Source: Clostridia bacterium (GTDB taxonomy: Bacteria > Bacillota > Clostridia > Christensenellales > Aristaeellaceae). Taken from it: 50,870 bases of DNA. Under the pieces are notes generated by a model. The model did not search any database, was not told the origin of the DNA, and worked only from the letters and a program-made list of their open reading frames with translations. Below, piece after piece: positions 16,343 to 24,450 of this stretch (positions are counted from its first letter, which is position 1; every line of letters starts with the position of its first letter). The stretch is from the NCBI GenBank assembly GCA_017541205.1, contig JAFXZO010000110.1, positions 1 to 50,870 of the forward strand, read 5' to 3'. The position numbers and the translations under genes are program-made.

Positions 16343-18286
16343 ATGTCCAATCATAAGATCCGGTGGACGCTGGTATTCTATGATCTGCTGCTTTATTTGT
16401 TCAGCGCGTTTTTTATCATGGTTATTTATCCCAGCTCCATCGATCACCTGACCACGGAAATGGTGATCTATTATATTGCGGCTGGCTGTGTCTGCCTGTT
16501 CATTCCCCGTTTCATCCTAAAAATATACGAGCAGATCTGGCGTTACGCGGGACCGTCGAACTATATGCGTTTGCTGCTGTCGGACGCGGCGGCCGGCCTC
16601 CTGTTTCTCATTTCCCGCCGTATTCTGCCCGGCAACGTCACGTTTGTCCGTTCCGTCTCTTTGTTCTGTCTCAACCTTCTTTTGTGCATCGCCGTGCGTT
16701 TGCTGTACCAGTGGGTCTATCAGCACAGGATGAGCGCAAAGCCGATCGCAAAAAGCCTGTCCAAAGTATTGGGGCTCGTAGCCGGCGTTTCCTTCGGGAC
16801 AGACGAGATCAAAAAAGAAAACCGGATCAGGATCGCCATCGTGGGCGCGGGCAGCGTCGGCGCGATGCTGGCCGAAGAACTGCAGCAAAACCCCAAAGCA
16901 ACGTACGATCCCGTCTGCTTTGTGGATATCGATAAGGAAAAGGTGGGCCGCACGCTCTTTAACGTGCCGGTCCTGGCAAACGATGAAAACTTGAATAATA
17001 AGCTCCACGCCCTGTCGGTGCAGGAAGTGGTGTTCGCCCTGCCCAACGCGGACGGCGAGCGCCGGGCGGAGCTATATCAAAAATACAAGGCGTTCGGCTT
17101 CAAGATCAAGGTTTACGATTTCCCCACGCTCAATACCGACGAGGGCGGCAAGCGCCAAATCCACGATTTCAATATCGAGGATCTGCTGTTCCGCAGCGCC
17201 GCCAGCTTCCTGAGCGAGGAAACCAAAAGCTGGTACGAGGGAAAGAGCGTGCTCATCACCGGCGGCGGCGGCTCCATCGGATCGGAGCTGGCGCGCCAGG
17301 TCGCCCGGTGCAGGCCCTCCCGGCTGGTGCTCCTGGACGTGTATGAAAACGGGGCGTACGATATCCAGCAGGAACTGCATATGCGCTACGGCGACGGGCT
17401 TAACCTCCGCGTGGAGATTGCCAGCGCGTGCGATCAAGACATGATGGAAAAGATTTTCCGCGACCATACCCCCGATATCGTGTTCCATGCCGCCGCGCAT
17501 AAGCATGTGCCGCTGATGGAGCGCAACGTGTGCGAAGCGATCAGCAACAACGTGTTCGGCACGCTCAACGTGGTGGAGGCCTGCGAAAAATACAAGGTGA
17601 AGCGCTTCATCATGATCAGCACCGATAAGGCCGTGAACCCCACCAACGTCATGGGCGCGACCAAGCGTATGTGCGAAATGATCGTGCAGAGCAAAAACGG
17701 CTCCTCAACCTCCTTTTCCGCCACCCGGTTTGGCAATGTGCTGGGAAGCAACGGCTCCGTGATCCCCCTGTTCAAACGCCAGATCGCCAACGGCGGCCCT
17801 GTAACTTTGACGGATAAACGCATCATCCGCTACTTTATGACCATTCCCGAGGCCAGCCAGCTGGTGATGACGAGCGGGGCCATGGCCGGCAACGGCGAAT
17901 TGTACGTGCTGGATATGGGAAAGCCCGTCAAGATCCTGGAGCTGGCGGAAAACATGATCCGCCTGAGCGGCCTGGAGCCCTATAAGGATATCCAGATCAT
18001 CGAAACCGGCCTGCGCCCCGGCGAAAAGCTGTATGAGGAATTGCTCATCAAATCCGAGGAGCTGGGCAAGACCGCGAACAAGATGATTTTTGTGGAAAAG
18101 GACCACCCCCTGAGCGAGCAGGAGATCAACGAAAAGCTGGATATCCTCCGGCAGGCCCTCCTGACCCAGAGCAACCGCGCAGCGAAAAAAGCGCTCATGC
18201 AGGTGGTGCCCACCTTCCATACCCCGCAGGAAGTCAACGAAAAAGCGCTCGATGCGGAGGAAATGCGCATCGCCGTCGGCGAATAA
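16343..18286 (+). CDS. Membrane nucleoside-diphosphate-sugar 4,6-dehydratase (CapD/PglF/WbpM family)
   Basis: This 647-residue enzyme has an N-terminal membrane domain (four helices within about residues 10-130). A CoA-binding-like Rossmann region follows (about 165-270, IAIVGAGSVGAML). The last part is the catalytic SDR domain, with the NAD motif VLITGGGGSIGSEL near residue 306. Members convert UDP-GlcNAc to a 4-keto-6-deoxy sugar, the first step to bacillosamine, QuiNAc or FucNAc in glycans. The family active-site replacement of Tyr by Met appears as NPTNVMGATKR. The gene stands alone with its own promoter and terminator, so the downstream sugar pathway is not visible here. It may supply surface polysaccharide or glycoprotein synthesis. 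Confidence 0.9.
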   Translation: MSNHKIRWTLVFYDLLLYLFSAFFIMVIYPSSIDHLTTEMVIYYIAAGCVCLFIPRFILKIYEQIWRYAGPSNYMRLLLSDAAAGLLFLISRRILPGNVTFVRSVSLFCLNLLLCIAVRLLYQWVYQHRMSAKPIAKSLSKVLGLVAGVSFGTDEIKKENRIRIAIVGAGSVGAMLAEELQQNPKATYDPVCFVDIDKEKVGRTLFNVPVLANDENLNNKLHALSVQEVVFALPNADGERRAELYQKYKAFGFKIKVYDFPTLNTDEGGKRQIHDFNIEDLLFRSAASFLSEETKSWYEGKSVLITGGGGSIGSELARQVARCRPSRLVLLDVYENGAYDIQQELHMRYGDGLNLRVEIASACDQDMMEKIFRDHTPDIVFHAAAHKHVPLMERNVCEAISNNVFGTLNVVEACEKYKVKRFIMISTDKAVNPTNVMGATKRMCEMIVQSKNGSSTSFSATRFGNVLGSNGSVIPLFKRQIANGGPVTLTDKRIIRYFMTIPEASQLVMTSGAMAGNGELYVLDMGKPVKILELAENMIRLSGLEPYKDIQIIETGLRPGEKLYEELLIKSEELGKTANKMIFVEKDHPLSEQEINEKLDILRQALLTQSNRAAKKALMQVVPTFHTPQEVNEKALDAEEMRIAVGE

Positions 18287-18302
18287 TCCGTGTATTTCCT
18301 CC

Positions 18303-18330
18303 CCGCCGGCCGTCGGCGCCGGCGGCTGTT
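18303..18330 (+). terminator. GC hairpin after the dehydratase gene
   Basis: An eight-base stem CCGCCGGC/GCCGGCGG with a seven-base loop is followed by CTGTTT. The T-run is poor; the element at 18353-18394 probably completes termination. Confidence 0.5.
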
Positions 18331-18352
18331 TCCGTGAAAAGGCAGATAAGCA

Positions 18353-18394
18353 AAAGGAACCCGCCTGTTCATCAAGCGAGGTCCCTTTTTTTGT
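18353..18394. terminator. Bidirectional terminator between the dehydratase and LytTR genes
   Basis: AAAAGGAACCCGC pairs, with two mismatches, with GCGAGGTCCCTTTTTTT. The A-run on one side and the T-run on the other let it serve both convergent transcripts. Confidence 0.7.
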
Positions 18395-18405
18395 TTTCCC
18401 CGCGG

Positions 18406-19167
18406 TTATCCGAATTTCTTCTCCAGTTCCTCGTATTTCTCGTGGGTGATCAGCGCGTCGTGATCCGTGCCCTCCAGCTGCACCACGTAGGTCCAGCGGC
18501 CATAGGGCGTGATGTTGCGGATATGGCGCAGGTTGATGATGTAGCTTTTATGGCAACGGAAGAAGATTTCCGGATCGAGGCGCGCTTCGGTTTCGGACAG
18601 GTTTTCGCTCAGCACGTAACGGCCGCCGTTTTCGGTGTAGATCACGGTGGCGCGCTCCTCGCGCTGCACCAAGAGGATATCCTCCACGCTGACGAAGGTA
18701 ACGCCCTCCTTATGCCGCAGCATGAGACGTCCGGCGCTGCTGGCGGAGGCGGGCTTGGGCGAAGGGGTCAGGGGCGAGAGGCGCACGCGGTGCAGCCGAT
18801 CGTAAATGCGGGAAAGCGTCTGCTCCAGCCGGTCCAGCTTGAAGGGCTTCACCAGGTAGTCAAAGGCGTACACCTCAAAGGCCTCGCCCATGTACTCCTC
18901 GTGGCCGGTGGCGAAGATCAGGATGCAGGCGGGGTTTTGATCCTGAATCAAATGGGCGCATTCCACGCCGGTCTTGCCCGGCATATCCACGTCCAGAAAC
19001 ACCACCTGCGGGTTCAGTTTATCGTACAGGGTCATGGTCTCGTCGCCGGTGACGGCTTCCCCGATCACGAAGAAGCCGTCTGTGCCCTGTATTTTTTTGC
19101 GCAGGATCAGGCGCATGCCGGGATCGTCATCGGCGATCAGGACGGAAATCAGATCCCTGTCATTCAT
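18406..19167 (-). CDS. LytTR-family response regulator
   Basis: The protein has 253 residues. An N-terminal receiver domain (about 8-125) has the phospho-acceptor Asp in VVFLDVDMPGKTG and the acidic pair IADDD. A proline-rich linker (SPLTPSPKP) leads to a LytTR DNA-binding domain (about 150-250, EDILLVQREERATVIYT and FFRCHKSYIINLRHI). Such regulators usually control cell-surface or autolysin genes together with an AgrC/LytS-type kinase, but no kinase is encoded nearby. Its ATG overlaps the stop of the upstream unknown gene by four bases, so it is translationally coupled to the nfeD-floA unit. That link suggests a role in envelope stress or membrane-domain regulation. Confidence 0.88.
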   Translation of the reverse strand: MNDRDLISVLIADDDPGMRLILRKKIQGTDGFFVIGEAVTGDETMTLYDKLNPQVVFLDVDMPGKTGVECAHLIQDQNPACILIFATGHEEYMGEAFEVYAFDYLVKPFKLDRLEQTLSRIYDRLHRVRLSPLTPSPKPASASSAGRLMLRHKEGVTFVSVEDILLVQREERATVIYTENGGRYVLSENLSETEARLDPEIFFRCHKSYIINLRHIRNITPYGRWTYVVQLEGTDHDALITHEKYEELEKKFG

Positions 19168-19634
19168 GCGTGCTTTCCTCCAAAGCGGCGGACCGGACGG
19201 CGGCCCAGCACCTCGCTGAAGATGACGCCCTGCAAAAGCATCCGGGCCCTTTCCGCATCCTCCGCATTCCCTGCGGGCAGCAATTCTTCGTCAGGCGTTT
19301 CCTTCGGGCCTTCCAGCATATAATCGTGGCAGCAATCCATGCCCTCGGTGCCCATGCCCTCCAGGCCCATGACAGGCTCGTGCATGTGCGCTTCAAAGGG
19401 CTTGGCTTCGTGCTCCGCGGCGGTATTGCGCGGCGCGGGGGAGGAAGCCTTTTGCTTCGGGGCAGCCTGAACGGGGGCAGGGGCCTTCGTCCGCTGCTGC
19501 GCGGCGTTCGCCTTCATCTGGGCAGCGTTCGCCTGCTGGCTGTTTTGCTGCTTCCTTTTCTTCGCGTTCTTGGAGAGAGAGCCGATGAAGGCAGCGATTA
19601 TCCAGAAAATCAGGAGCGGCAGAAAACCTTCCAT
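19164..19634 (-). CDS. Unknown membrane-anchored protein in the flotillin operon
   Basis: I do not recognise this 156-residue protein. Residues 4-19 form one N-terminal transmembrane helix (LPLLIFWIIAAFIG) followed by a very basic stretch. Residues 30-75 are a low-complexity Ala/Gln/Lys/Pro linker. Residues about 80-110 are rich in Met, His and Cys (HMHEPVMGLEGMGTEGM, then CCHDYM), which could bind a metal. The C-terminal helix contains LLQGVIFSEVLGRRPVRR. It lies between floA and a LytTR regulator and overlaps the regulator start by four bases. A signalling or scaffold role between membrane and regulator is only an inference. Confidence 0.7.
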   Translation of the reverse strand: MEGFLPLLIFWIIAAFIGSLSKNAKKRKQQNSQQANAAQMKANAAQQRTKAPAPVQAAPKQKASSPAPRNTAAEHEAKPFEAHMHEPVMGLEGMGTEGMDCCHDYMLEGPKETPDEELLPAGNAEDAERARMLLQGVIFSEVLGRRPVRRFGGKHA

Positions 19635-19702
19635 GGGACTCCTCCTTTCCGATCAGATCGGGAAGGGAACGCGCCCTGCGTTCCCTTCCCGGGATAAGAG
19701 AA

Positions 19703-20749
19703 TCACTTCTTCCCGTCCAGGGGCTTTGCGATGTCCTGGTTGGGCGTGGCGGCCTTGGCGATGCCGGAACGCATTTCGGTATCGGCGATGGTGTTCTGCA
19801 TCTGGTAGTAATCCATCACGCCCAGCTTGCCTTCGCGCAGGGCTTCGGCCATCGCCAGGGGCACCTTGGCCTCGGCTTCGACCACCTTGGCGCGCATTTC
19901 CTGAACGGCGGCTTTCATTTCCTGCTCGTGGGCGACGGCCATGGCGCGGCGCTCTTCGGCCTTGGCCTGGGCGATGCGGCGGTCGGCCTCGGCCTGGTCC
20001 ATCTGCAGCTGCGCGCCGATGTTGCGGCCGACGTCGATATCCGCGATATCGATGGAGAGGATCTCATACGCGGTGCCCTTGTCCAGGCCCTTTTCCAGCA
20101 CGGTCTGGGAGATGGAATCGGGGTTTTCGAGCACGGCCTTGTGGGTGGTGGAGGAACCGATGGTGGTTACGATGCCTTCGCCGACGCGGGCGATGATGGT
20201 TTCTTCGCCGGCGCCGCCGACCAGGCGTTCAATGTTCGTGCGCACGGTGACCCGCGCCTTGGCGCGCAGCTCGATGCCGTCCTGGGCGATGGCGGCCACG
20301 GGCGGGGTCTCAATGACCTTGGGCAGAACGCTCATCTGCACGGCCTGGAGCACGTCGCGGCCGGCCAGGTCGATGGCGCAGGCGGTGGTGAAGGAGAGGT
20401 TGATGCTGGCCTGCTTGGCGGAAATCAGGGCGTTGATGACGCGCTCCACATTACCGCCGGCCAGGAAGTGGGTTTCCAGCATGTCCGTGGTCACGTCCAG
20501 GCCGGCCTTGCGGGCCTTGATGTACGCGTTCACGATCTTCTGGGGAGAAATGCGGCGGAACCGCATGCCGACCAGGGAGCTGATCTTGACCGGCGCGCCG
20601 CTGGCCCGGGCGTTGATCCACAGCCCCAGGGGCACATAGCGGAAGAACACGATCGCCAGGATCAGCACGACCGCGGCGATGACGATCGCCAGAACGAAAG
20701 AACCGTTAGCATAGTACGACGCTGCCGCGCCAAGCATAATGCTGTTCAT
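19703..20749 (-). CDS. floA: Flotillin-like protein FloA
   Basis: This 348-residue protein of functional membrane microdomains has an N-terminal membrane-inserted hydrophobic segment (about residues 14-38, [18 protein letters not shown]). A PHB/SPFH domain follows (about 40-230), then a Glu/Ala-rich coiled coil (about 235-300, [16 protein letters not shown]). Known FloA is about 331 residues. The start at 20749 was chosen because AAAGGAGG lies just upstream and known FloA proteins begin with a short N-terminus before the hydrophobic segment. It follows nfeD in the standard order (yqeZ-yqfA). The ends are intact. Confidence 0.93.
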   Translation of the reverse strand: MNSIMLGAAASYYANGSFVLAIVIAAVVLILAIVFFRYVPLGLWINARASGAPVKISSLVGMRFRRISPQKIVNAYIKARKAGLDVTTDMLETHFLAGGNVERVINALISAKQASINLSFTTACAIDLAGRDVLQAVQMSVLPKVIETPPVAAIAQDGIELRAKARVTVRTNIERLVGGAGEETIIARVGEGIVTTIGSSTTHKAVLENPDSISQTVLEKGLDKGTAYEILSIDIADIDVGRNIGAQLQMDQAEADRRIAQAKAEERRAMAVAHEQEMKAAVQEMRAKVVEAEAKVPLAMAEALREGKLGVMDYYQMQNTIADTEMRSGIAKAATPNQDIAKPLDGKK

Positions 20750-20792
20750 GAAAAAGCCTCCTTTTGCTTGTCGATGGGAATGATCGTGTGAA

Positions 20793-21293
20793 TCAGCCTT
20801 TGATTTCCCGGACGATGAGTTTGGTGCCGTCCACCTTTTCCACCCGGACATGAACGCCCTTGGGCATATACCCGCCTTCGGTGATGACGTTCAACCGGAC
20901 GCCGTCAAATTCCGCGAACCCCACGGGGTTGAGCACCGTGGTGGTCTCGCCTTCCTTGCCCAGCAGCGCGTCCGTTTCCTCATGCTCCACGGGAGCCACC
21001 GTGTCCCTGAGGAACAGCGCAGACCGGGAAAGCTTGCCGTTGGCGGCGGATTTGATGGATACCGAGATGGATATCCCCGCCAGTGCCAGGGCGATCAGGG
21101 TGACCGCCAGGCCCGCTACCGCGCCGTAGGTGGTCCAGGTAATGATCACGCCTGTGACGATGAGCACCAGGCCCGAAATGCCCGGCAGCCCGAACCCGGG
21201 CATGAATACCTCAACCACCAGCAGGGCGATACCGGAAATCAGGCACAGTATCAGCGGAAGATTCGTGATAATGGCTTGCAATACTGTTTCCAT
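20793..21293 (-). CDS. NfeD-family membrane protein
   Basis: This short-form NfeD has 166 residues. Three or four hydrophobic helices lie in the first 85 residues (including [23 protein letters not shown], the family signature). A C-terminal OB-fold domain (about 100-166) ends [19 protein letters not shown]. NfeD proteins partner with flotillins/stomatins, and this gene sits 43 bases upstream of floA. The serine-protease domain of long NfeD is absent. GAAAGGAGCGCGGAGAA precedes the ATG. A -10-like TAAAAT is present about 40 bases further upstream, but its -35 is unclear. Confidence 0.9.
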   Translation of the reverse strand: METVLQAIITNLPLILCLISGIALLVVEVFMPGFGLPGISGLVLIVTGVIITWTTYGAVAGLAVTLIALALAGISISVSIKSAANGKLSRSALFLRDTVAPVEHEETDALLGKEGETTTVLNPVGFAEFDGVRLNVITEGGYMPKGVHVRVEKVDGTKLIVREIKG

Positions 21294-21440
21294 TTCTCCG
21301 CGCTCCTTTCCTGCTTCGTTGTGCGCTTATTTTACCATGCCCCGCCAAAGGAAAAAAGGGCTTTTGCCTGAAAACATCATTTTCGCGTCTCAAATGTCAC
21401 GGCATGAAAATGTTTTTCTCCTGTTTTTTTGCGCCCCCGC

Positions 21441-21469
21441 TTGACAAACGGAAGGGTCGATGATAAACT
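21441..21469 (+). promoter_or_regulatory. SigA-type promoter of the first T-box leader
   Basis: A perfect -35 TTGACA (21441-21446), a 17-base spacer and a -10 TAAACT (21464-21469). It drives the T-box leader and the ligase fusion. Confidence 0.8.
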
Positions 21470-21475
21470 TTCGTT

Positions 21476-21763
21476 AATTTCATAGCAAAGGCAATGACGA
21501 AGACGGCGGGGAAAACGCGGCTTTCAGAGAGCCGGGGCAGCTGAAAACCGGCAGCAGGCGCTTCCCAATCGCCCATCCCTTCCGAGCCGAAGCGGTGAAC
21601 CCCCGCCGGGCAGTAATCGTCTTCCGTGAGGCCGCGTCAGGGCACGGGGTTTGGAACACGAACCCAACGAGCGGCGCGATATACGCGCAATTTGAGTGGT
21701 ACCGCGAGCTGAACGCATCATCAGCCCGTCTCAAAGCAAAAACGACTTTGGGACGGGTTTTTC
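21476..21763 (+). promoter_or_regulatory. T-box leader upstream of the XRE-cupin-ligase gene
   Basis: The T-box core TGAGTGGTACCGCG lies at 21693-21706. The terminator that competes with the antiterminator is CCCGTCTCAAAG/CTTTGGGACGGG (21725-21757), followed by TTTTTC. A Stem I base is visible as GAAGAC with GGCGGGG pairing to CCCCGCC and GTCTTC near 21601-21622. By position, the best specifier triplet is ATC (Ile) at 21616-21618, but GTA at 21613 is possible and the usual AGTA on the 5' side is missing. Uncharged cognate tRNA would therefore switch on the downstream gene. Confidence 0.85.
21725..21763 (+). terminator. T-box attenuator hairpin (ligase leader)
   Basis: A twelve-base-pair stem with one G-U pair is followed by a T-run. 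It is mutually exclusive with the T-box antiterminator. Confidence 0.85.
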
Positions 21764-21804
21764 TTTCGCGGCAGCCGTCCCCAAAAGAAACGGAGGAAAC
21801 GCCC

Positions 21805-24078
21805 ATGGATGTAACCCAGGCCCAGCACATCCCCGATCAGGTACGCGAGGTTGCGGCCCGTATCCGCGATCTGAGGGAAATCAGCGGCTATTCCGTTGCG
21901 GAAATGGCCCGGATGACCGATGTGACGGAGGAGATGTATCTGGCGTACGAAAACGCGCGGATGGATCTGCCCTTTACGTTCCTGCACAAGTGCGCCATGA
22001 CCTTCAAGGTGGACATGATCGACCTGATGGAAGGCCGCAGCGCCTCCCTGTCCTCCTACAACATCACGCGCAAGGGCGCGGCGGAAGTGACGGCGCAGGA
22101 AGACGGCATCGATATCCGCAACCTGGCCCCCATGTTCCGCAAAAAGATTTCGGAGCCGTATTTCGTCCGCTATACCTACGATCCCGCCCTGCAGGACAAG
22201 CCCATCCACACCACCACGCACTCCGGCCAGGAATTTGACTATATCCTCTCCGGCGCGCTCAAGATCCAGGTGGGCCACAACATCGAGCTTTTGCGCGAGG
22301 GCGATTCCATTTATTATGATTCGTCCACGCCGCACGGCATGATCGCCGCCGAGGGCGGGGACTGCGTGTTCCTGGCCGTGGTGCTGCCCGGCGAAGAGGC
22401 CGAGGAGCGCCAGGTGATGCAGACCATCAAGGCCAACCGCCAGTCCGCCCAGGAGCATTTCATTTACGAAAAATTCGCCAGGCCCGTGGAGGACGAAACC
22501 GGCGCTTTGCAGTCCATTTCCTTCCAGAACCTGGATACCTTCAATTTCGCCTTCGACGTGGTGGACGCCCTGGCCGATACCAAGCCCGAAGCCCTGGCCA
22601 TGCTGCACCTGGACGAAAACAGGCGGGAGCGCCGCTTCACCTTCCTGGACATGAAAAAGCAGTCCAACCGCGCGGCGAATTATTTCCGCTCCCTGGGCAT
22701 CAAGAAGGGCGACAAGGTGCTGGTGGTGCTGCGCCGGCAATACCATTTCTGGCTTTCGATGATGGCGCTTTGCAAGATCGGGGCCATCGCCATCCCGGCG
22801 ACCGACCAGCTCCTGGCCCACGATTACGAATACCGCTTCAACAAGGCGGAGGTCACCGCCATCCTGTGCACGGCGCACGGCAAGGCCGCCGAGCACGTGG
22901 AGGAGGCCCTGCCCGTGAGCCCCACGGTGCGGCTAAAGATCCTGTGCGGGGCCGCCCGCGAGGGCTGGCACGATTTTGACGCCGAGTACGCGCGTTTCTC
23001 CTCCCGTTTCCCGCGGGAAAAGGACGCGGCCTGCGGCAAGGATCCCATGGTCATGTTCTTCACCTCCGGCACCACCGGCTATCCCAAGCTGGTGGCCCAC
23101 GCCCACACCTATCCCATGGGCCACTTCATCACCGCCAAATACTGGCACTGCGTGGAGCCGGGCCGCCTGCACCTGACCATTTCCGATACCGGCTGGGGCA
23201 AGGCGCTGTGGGGCAAGCTGTACGGCCAATGGCTGTGCGAGGCGGCGGTATTCGCCTACGATTTCGACCGCTTCCATGCCGAAGACATCCTGCCCCTGTT
23301 CAAGCAGTACCAAATCGCCACCTTCTGCGCGCCGCCCACCATGCTGCGCATGCTCATCAAGGAGGACCTGGGCAAGTACGATCTTTCCTCCATCCATCAT
23401 GCCACCGTGGCCGGCGAAGCGCTCAACCCGGAGGTGTTCTATCAGTTTCAGAAGGCCACGGGCCTGTCCCTCATGGAGGGCTTCGGCCAGACCGAAACCA
23501 CCCTGTCCATCGGCAACCTCGTGGGCATGACGCCGAAGGTCGGCTCCATGGGCAAGCCCAGCCCGCTCTTTGACGTGGACCTGGTCGACCCGAACGGCAA
23601 CCCCGTCCCCGTCGGCGAAACGGGCGAGATCGTCATCCGCCTGGGCGAAGGCAAGCCCGCCTGCGGATTGTACCTGGGCTACGTCGGCATCGAGGACGAC
23701 CATCCCGACGGCCTTTACCACACCGGCGACACCGCCTGGCGCGATGAGGACGGCTTCTTCTGGTATGTGGGCCGCGTGGACGACCTCATCAAATCCTCCG
23801 GCTACCGCATCGGCCCGTTCGAGATCGAGTCCGTCATCATGGAGCTGCCCTTCGTGCTGGAGTGCGGCGTTTCCGCGGCGCCCGATCCCGTGCGCGGCCA
23901 GGTCGTCAAGGCCAGCATCGTGCTCGTCAAGGGCAAGGAACCCACCGAAGAACTCAAAAAAGAAATCCAGAACTACGTCAAGCAGCGCACCGCGCCCTAT
24001 AAATACCCCCGCATCGTGGTCTTCCGCGACGAGCTGCCCAAGACCATCAGCGGCAAGATCCAGAGGAATCTGCTGTAA
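21805..24078 (+). CDS. XRE HTH-cupin-AMP-forming acyl-CoA ligase fusion
   Basis: This 757-residue protein has three parts. Residues about 8-70 are an XRE-type HTH (IRDLREISGYSVAEMARMTD). Residues about 125-200 are a cupin (TTHSGQEFDYILSGALKIQVG, DSSTPHGM). Residues about 260-757 are an ANL-superfamily ligase. The ligase keeps the P-loop TSGTTGYPK (about 420-428), GFGQTET, YHTGDTAWRDEDGFFWYVGR and the C-terminal catalytic Lys in ISGKIQR. It should adenylate a carboxylic acid and form its CoA thioester. The HTH-cupin pair is the common layout of small-ligand regulators, so the polypeptide may both sense and activate the acid. CGGAGG precedes the ATG. A T-box leader implies control by amino-acid starvation, so a keto- or branched acid derived from an amino acid is a plausible substrate; this is inference. 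Confidence 0.9.
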   Translation: MDVTQAQHIPDQVREVAARIRDLREISGYSVAEMARMTDVTEEMYLAYENARMDLPFTFLHKCAMTFKVDMIDLMEGRSASLSSYNITRKGAAEVTAQEDGIDIRNLAPMFRKKISEPYFVRYTYDPALQDKPIHTTTHSGQEFDYILSGALKIQVGHNIELLREGDSIYYDSSTPHGMIAAEGGDCVFLAVVLPGEEAEERQVMQTIKANRQSAQEHFIYEKFARPVEDETGALQSISFQNLDTFNFAFDVVDALADTKPEALAMLHLDENRRERRFTFLDMKKQSNRAANYFRSLGIKKGDKVLVVLRRQYHFWLSMMALCKIGAIAIPATDQLLAHDYEYRFNKAEVTAILCTAHGKAAEHVEEALPVSPTVRLKILCGAAREGWHDFDAEYARFSSRFPREKDAACGKDPMVMFFTSGTTGYPKLVAHAHTYPMGHFITAKYWHCVEPGRLHLTISDTGWGKALWGKLYGQWLCEAAVFAYDFDRFHAEDILPLFKQYQIATFCAPPTMLRMLIKEDLGKYDLSSIHHATVAGEALNPEVFYQFQKATGLSLMEGFGQTETTLSIGNLVGMTPKVGSMGKPSPLFDVDLVDPNGNPVPVGETGEIVIRLGEGKPACGLYLGYVGIEDDHPDGLYHTGDTAWRDEDGFFWYVGRVDDLIKSSGYRIGPFEIESVIMELPFVLECGVSAAPDPVRGQVVKASIVLVKGKEPTEELKKEIQNYVKQRTAPYKYPRIVVFRDELPKTISGKIQRNLL

Positions 24079-24126
24079 CGAACGAAGTCATTGAATGATC
24101 TGTCGATTTTGTCCGATTTCTACCCC

Positions 24127-24155
24127 TTGACAACCCGGCCTGAAACCGTTAAGAT
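24127..24155 (+). promoter_or_regulatory. SigA-type promoter of the metG T-box leader
   Basis: A perfect -35 TTGACA (24127-24132), a 17-base spacer and a -10 TAAGAT (24150-24155). metG is therefore transcribed separately from the ligase fusion. Confidence 0.8.
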
Positions 24156-24161
24156 AAAAGG

Positions 24162-24414
24162 CACATGCCGGGAAAGGGAGAGTACCGCTTTGGAACGCCC
24201 AAAGAGAGCCGCGGAAGGTGAAAGGCGGCGGCGGAAAGAAGCGGGAACATGGCCCTGGAGCATGCGCGGGCAAGCACGTTCAGCCCGCGCCGGGCAGCGC
24301 CGATATCCGCCGCAATGAAGGCGCGTTTTAGAGCCATCCTAAAGCGCGTGAAACCAGGGTGGTACCGCGTAGATGATTACGCCCCTGCATCGACCGTCGA
24401 TGCGGGGGCTTTTC
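24162..24414 (+). promoter_or_regulatory. Methionine-specific T-box leader of metG
   Basis: In the Stem I specifier loop the 5' side reads AGAGTA (to 24184) and CCGCTT pairs with AAGCGG. On the 3' side GAAC-ATG-G presents the codon ATG at 24249-24251, and AGGG/CCCT closes the loop. This is a textbook Met specifier. The T-box core AGGGTGGTACCGCG is at 24356-24369. The terminator GCCCCTGCATCGA/TCGATGCGGGGGC (24381-24409) ends in TTTT. Uncharged tRNA-Met would allow read-through into metG. Confidence 0.93.
24381..24414 (+). terminator. T-box attenuator hairpin (metG leader)
   Basis: A near-perfect thirteen-base-pair stem with a CCG loop is followed by TTTTCC. Confidence 0.88.
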
Positions 24415-24450
24415 CTTGCCGCCGCATCTGTAAGAAAGGAGCTGATCCCT

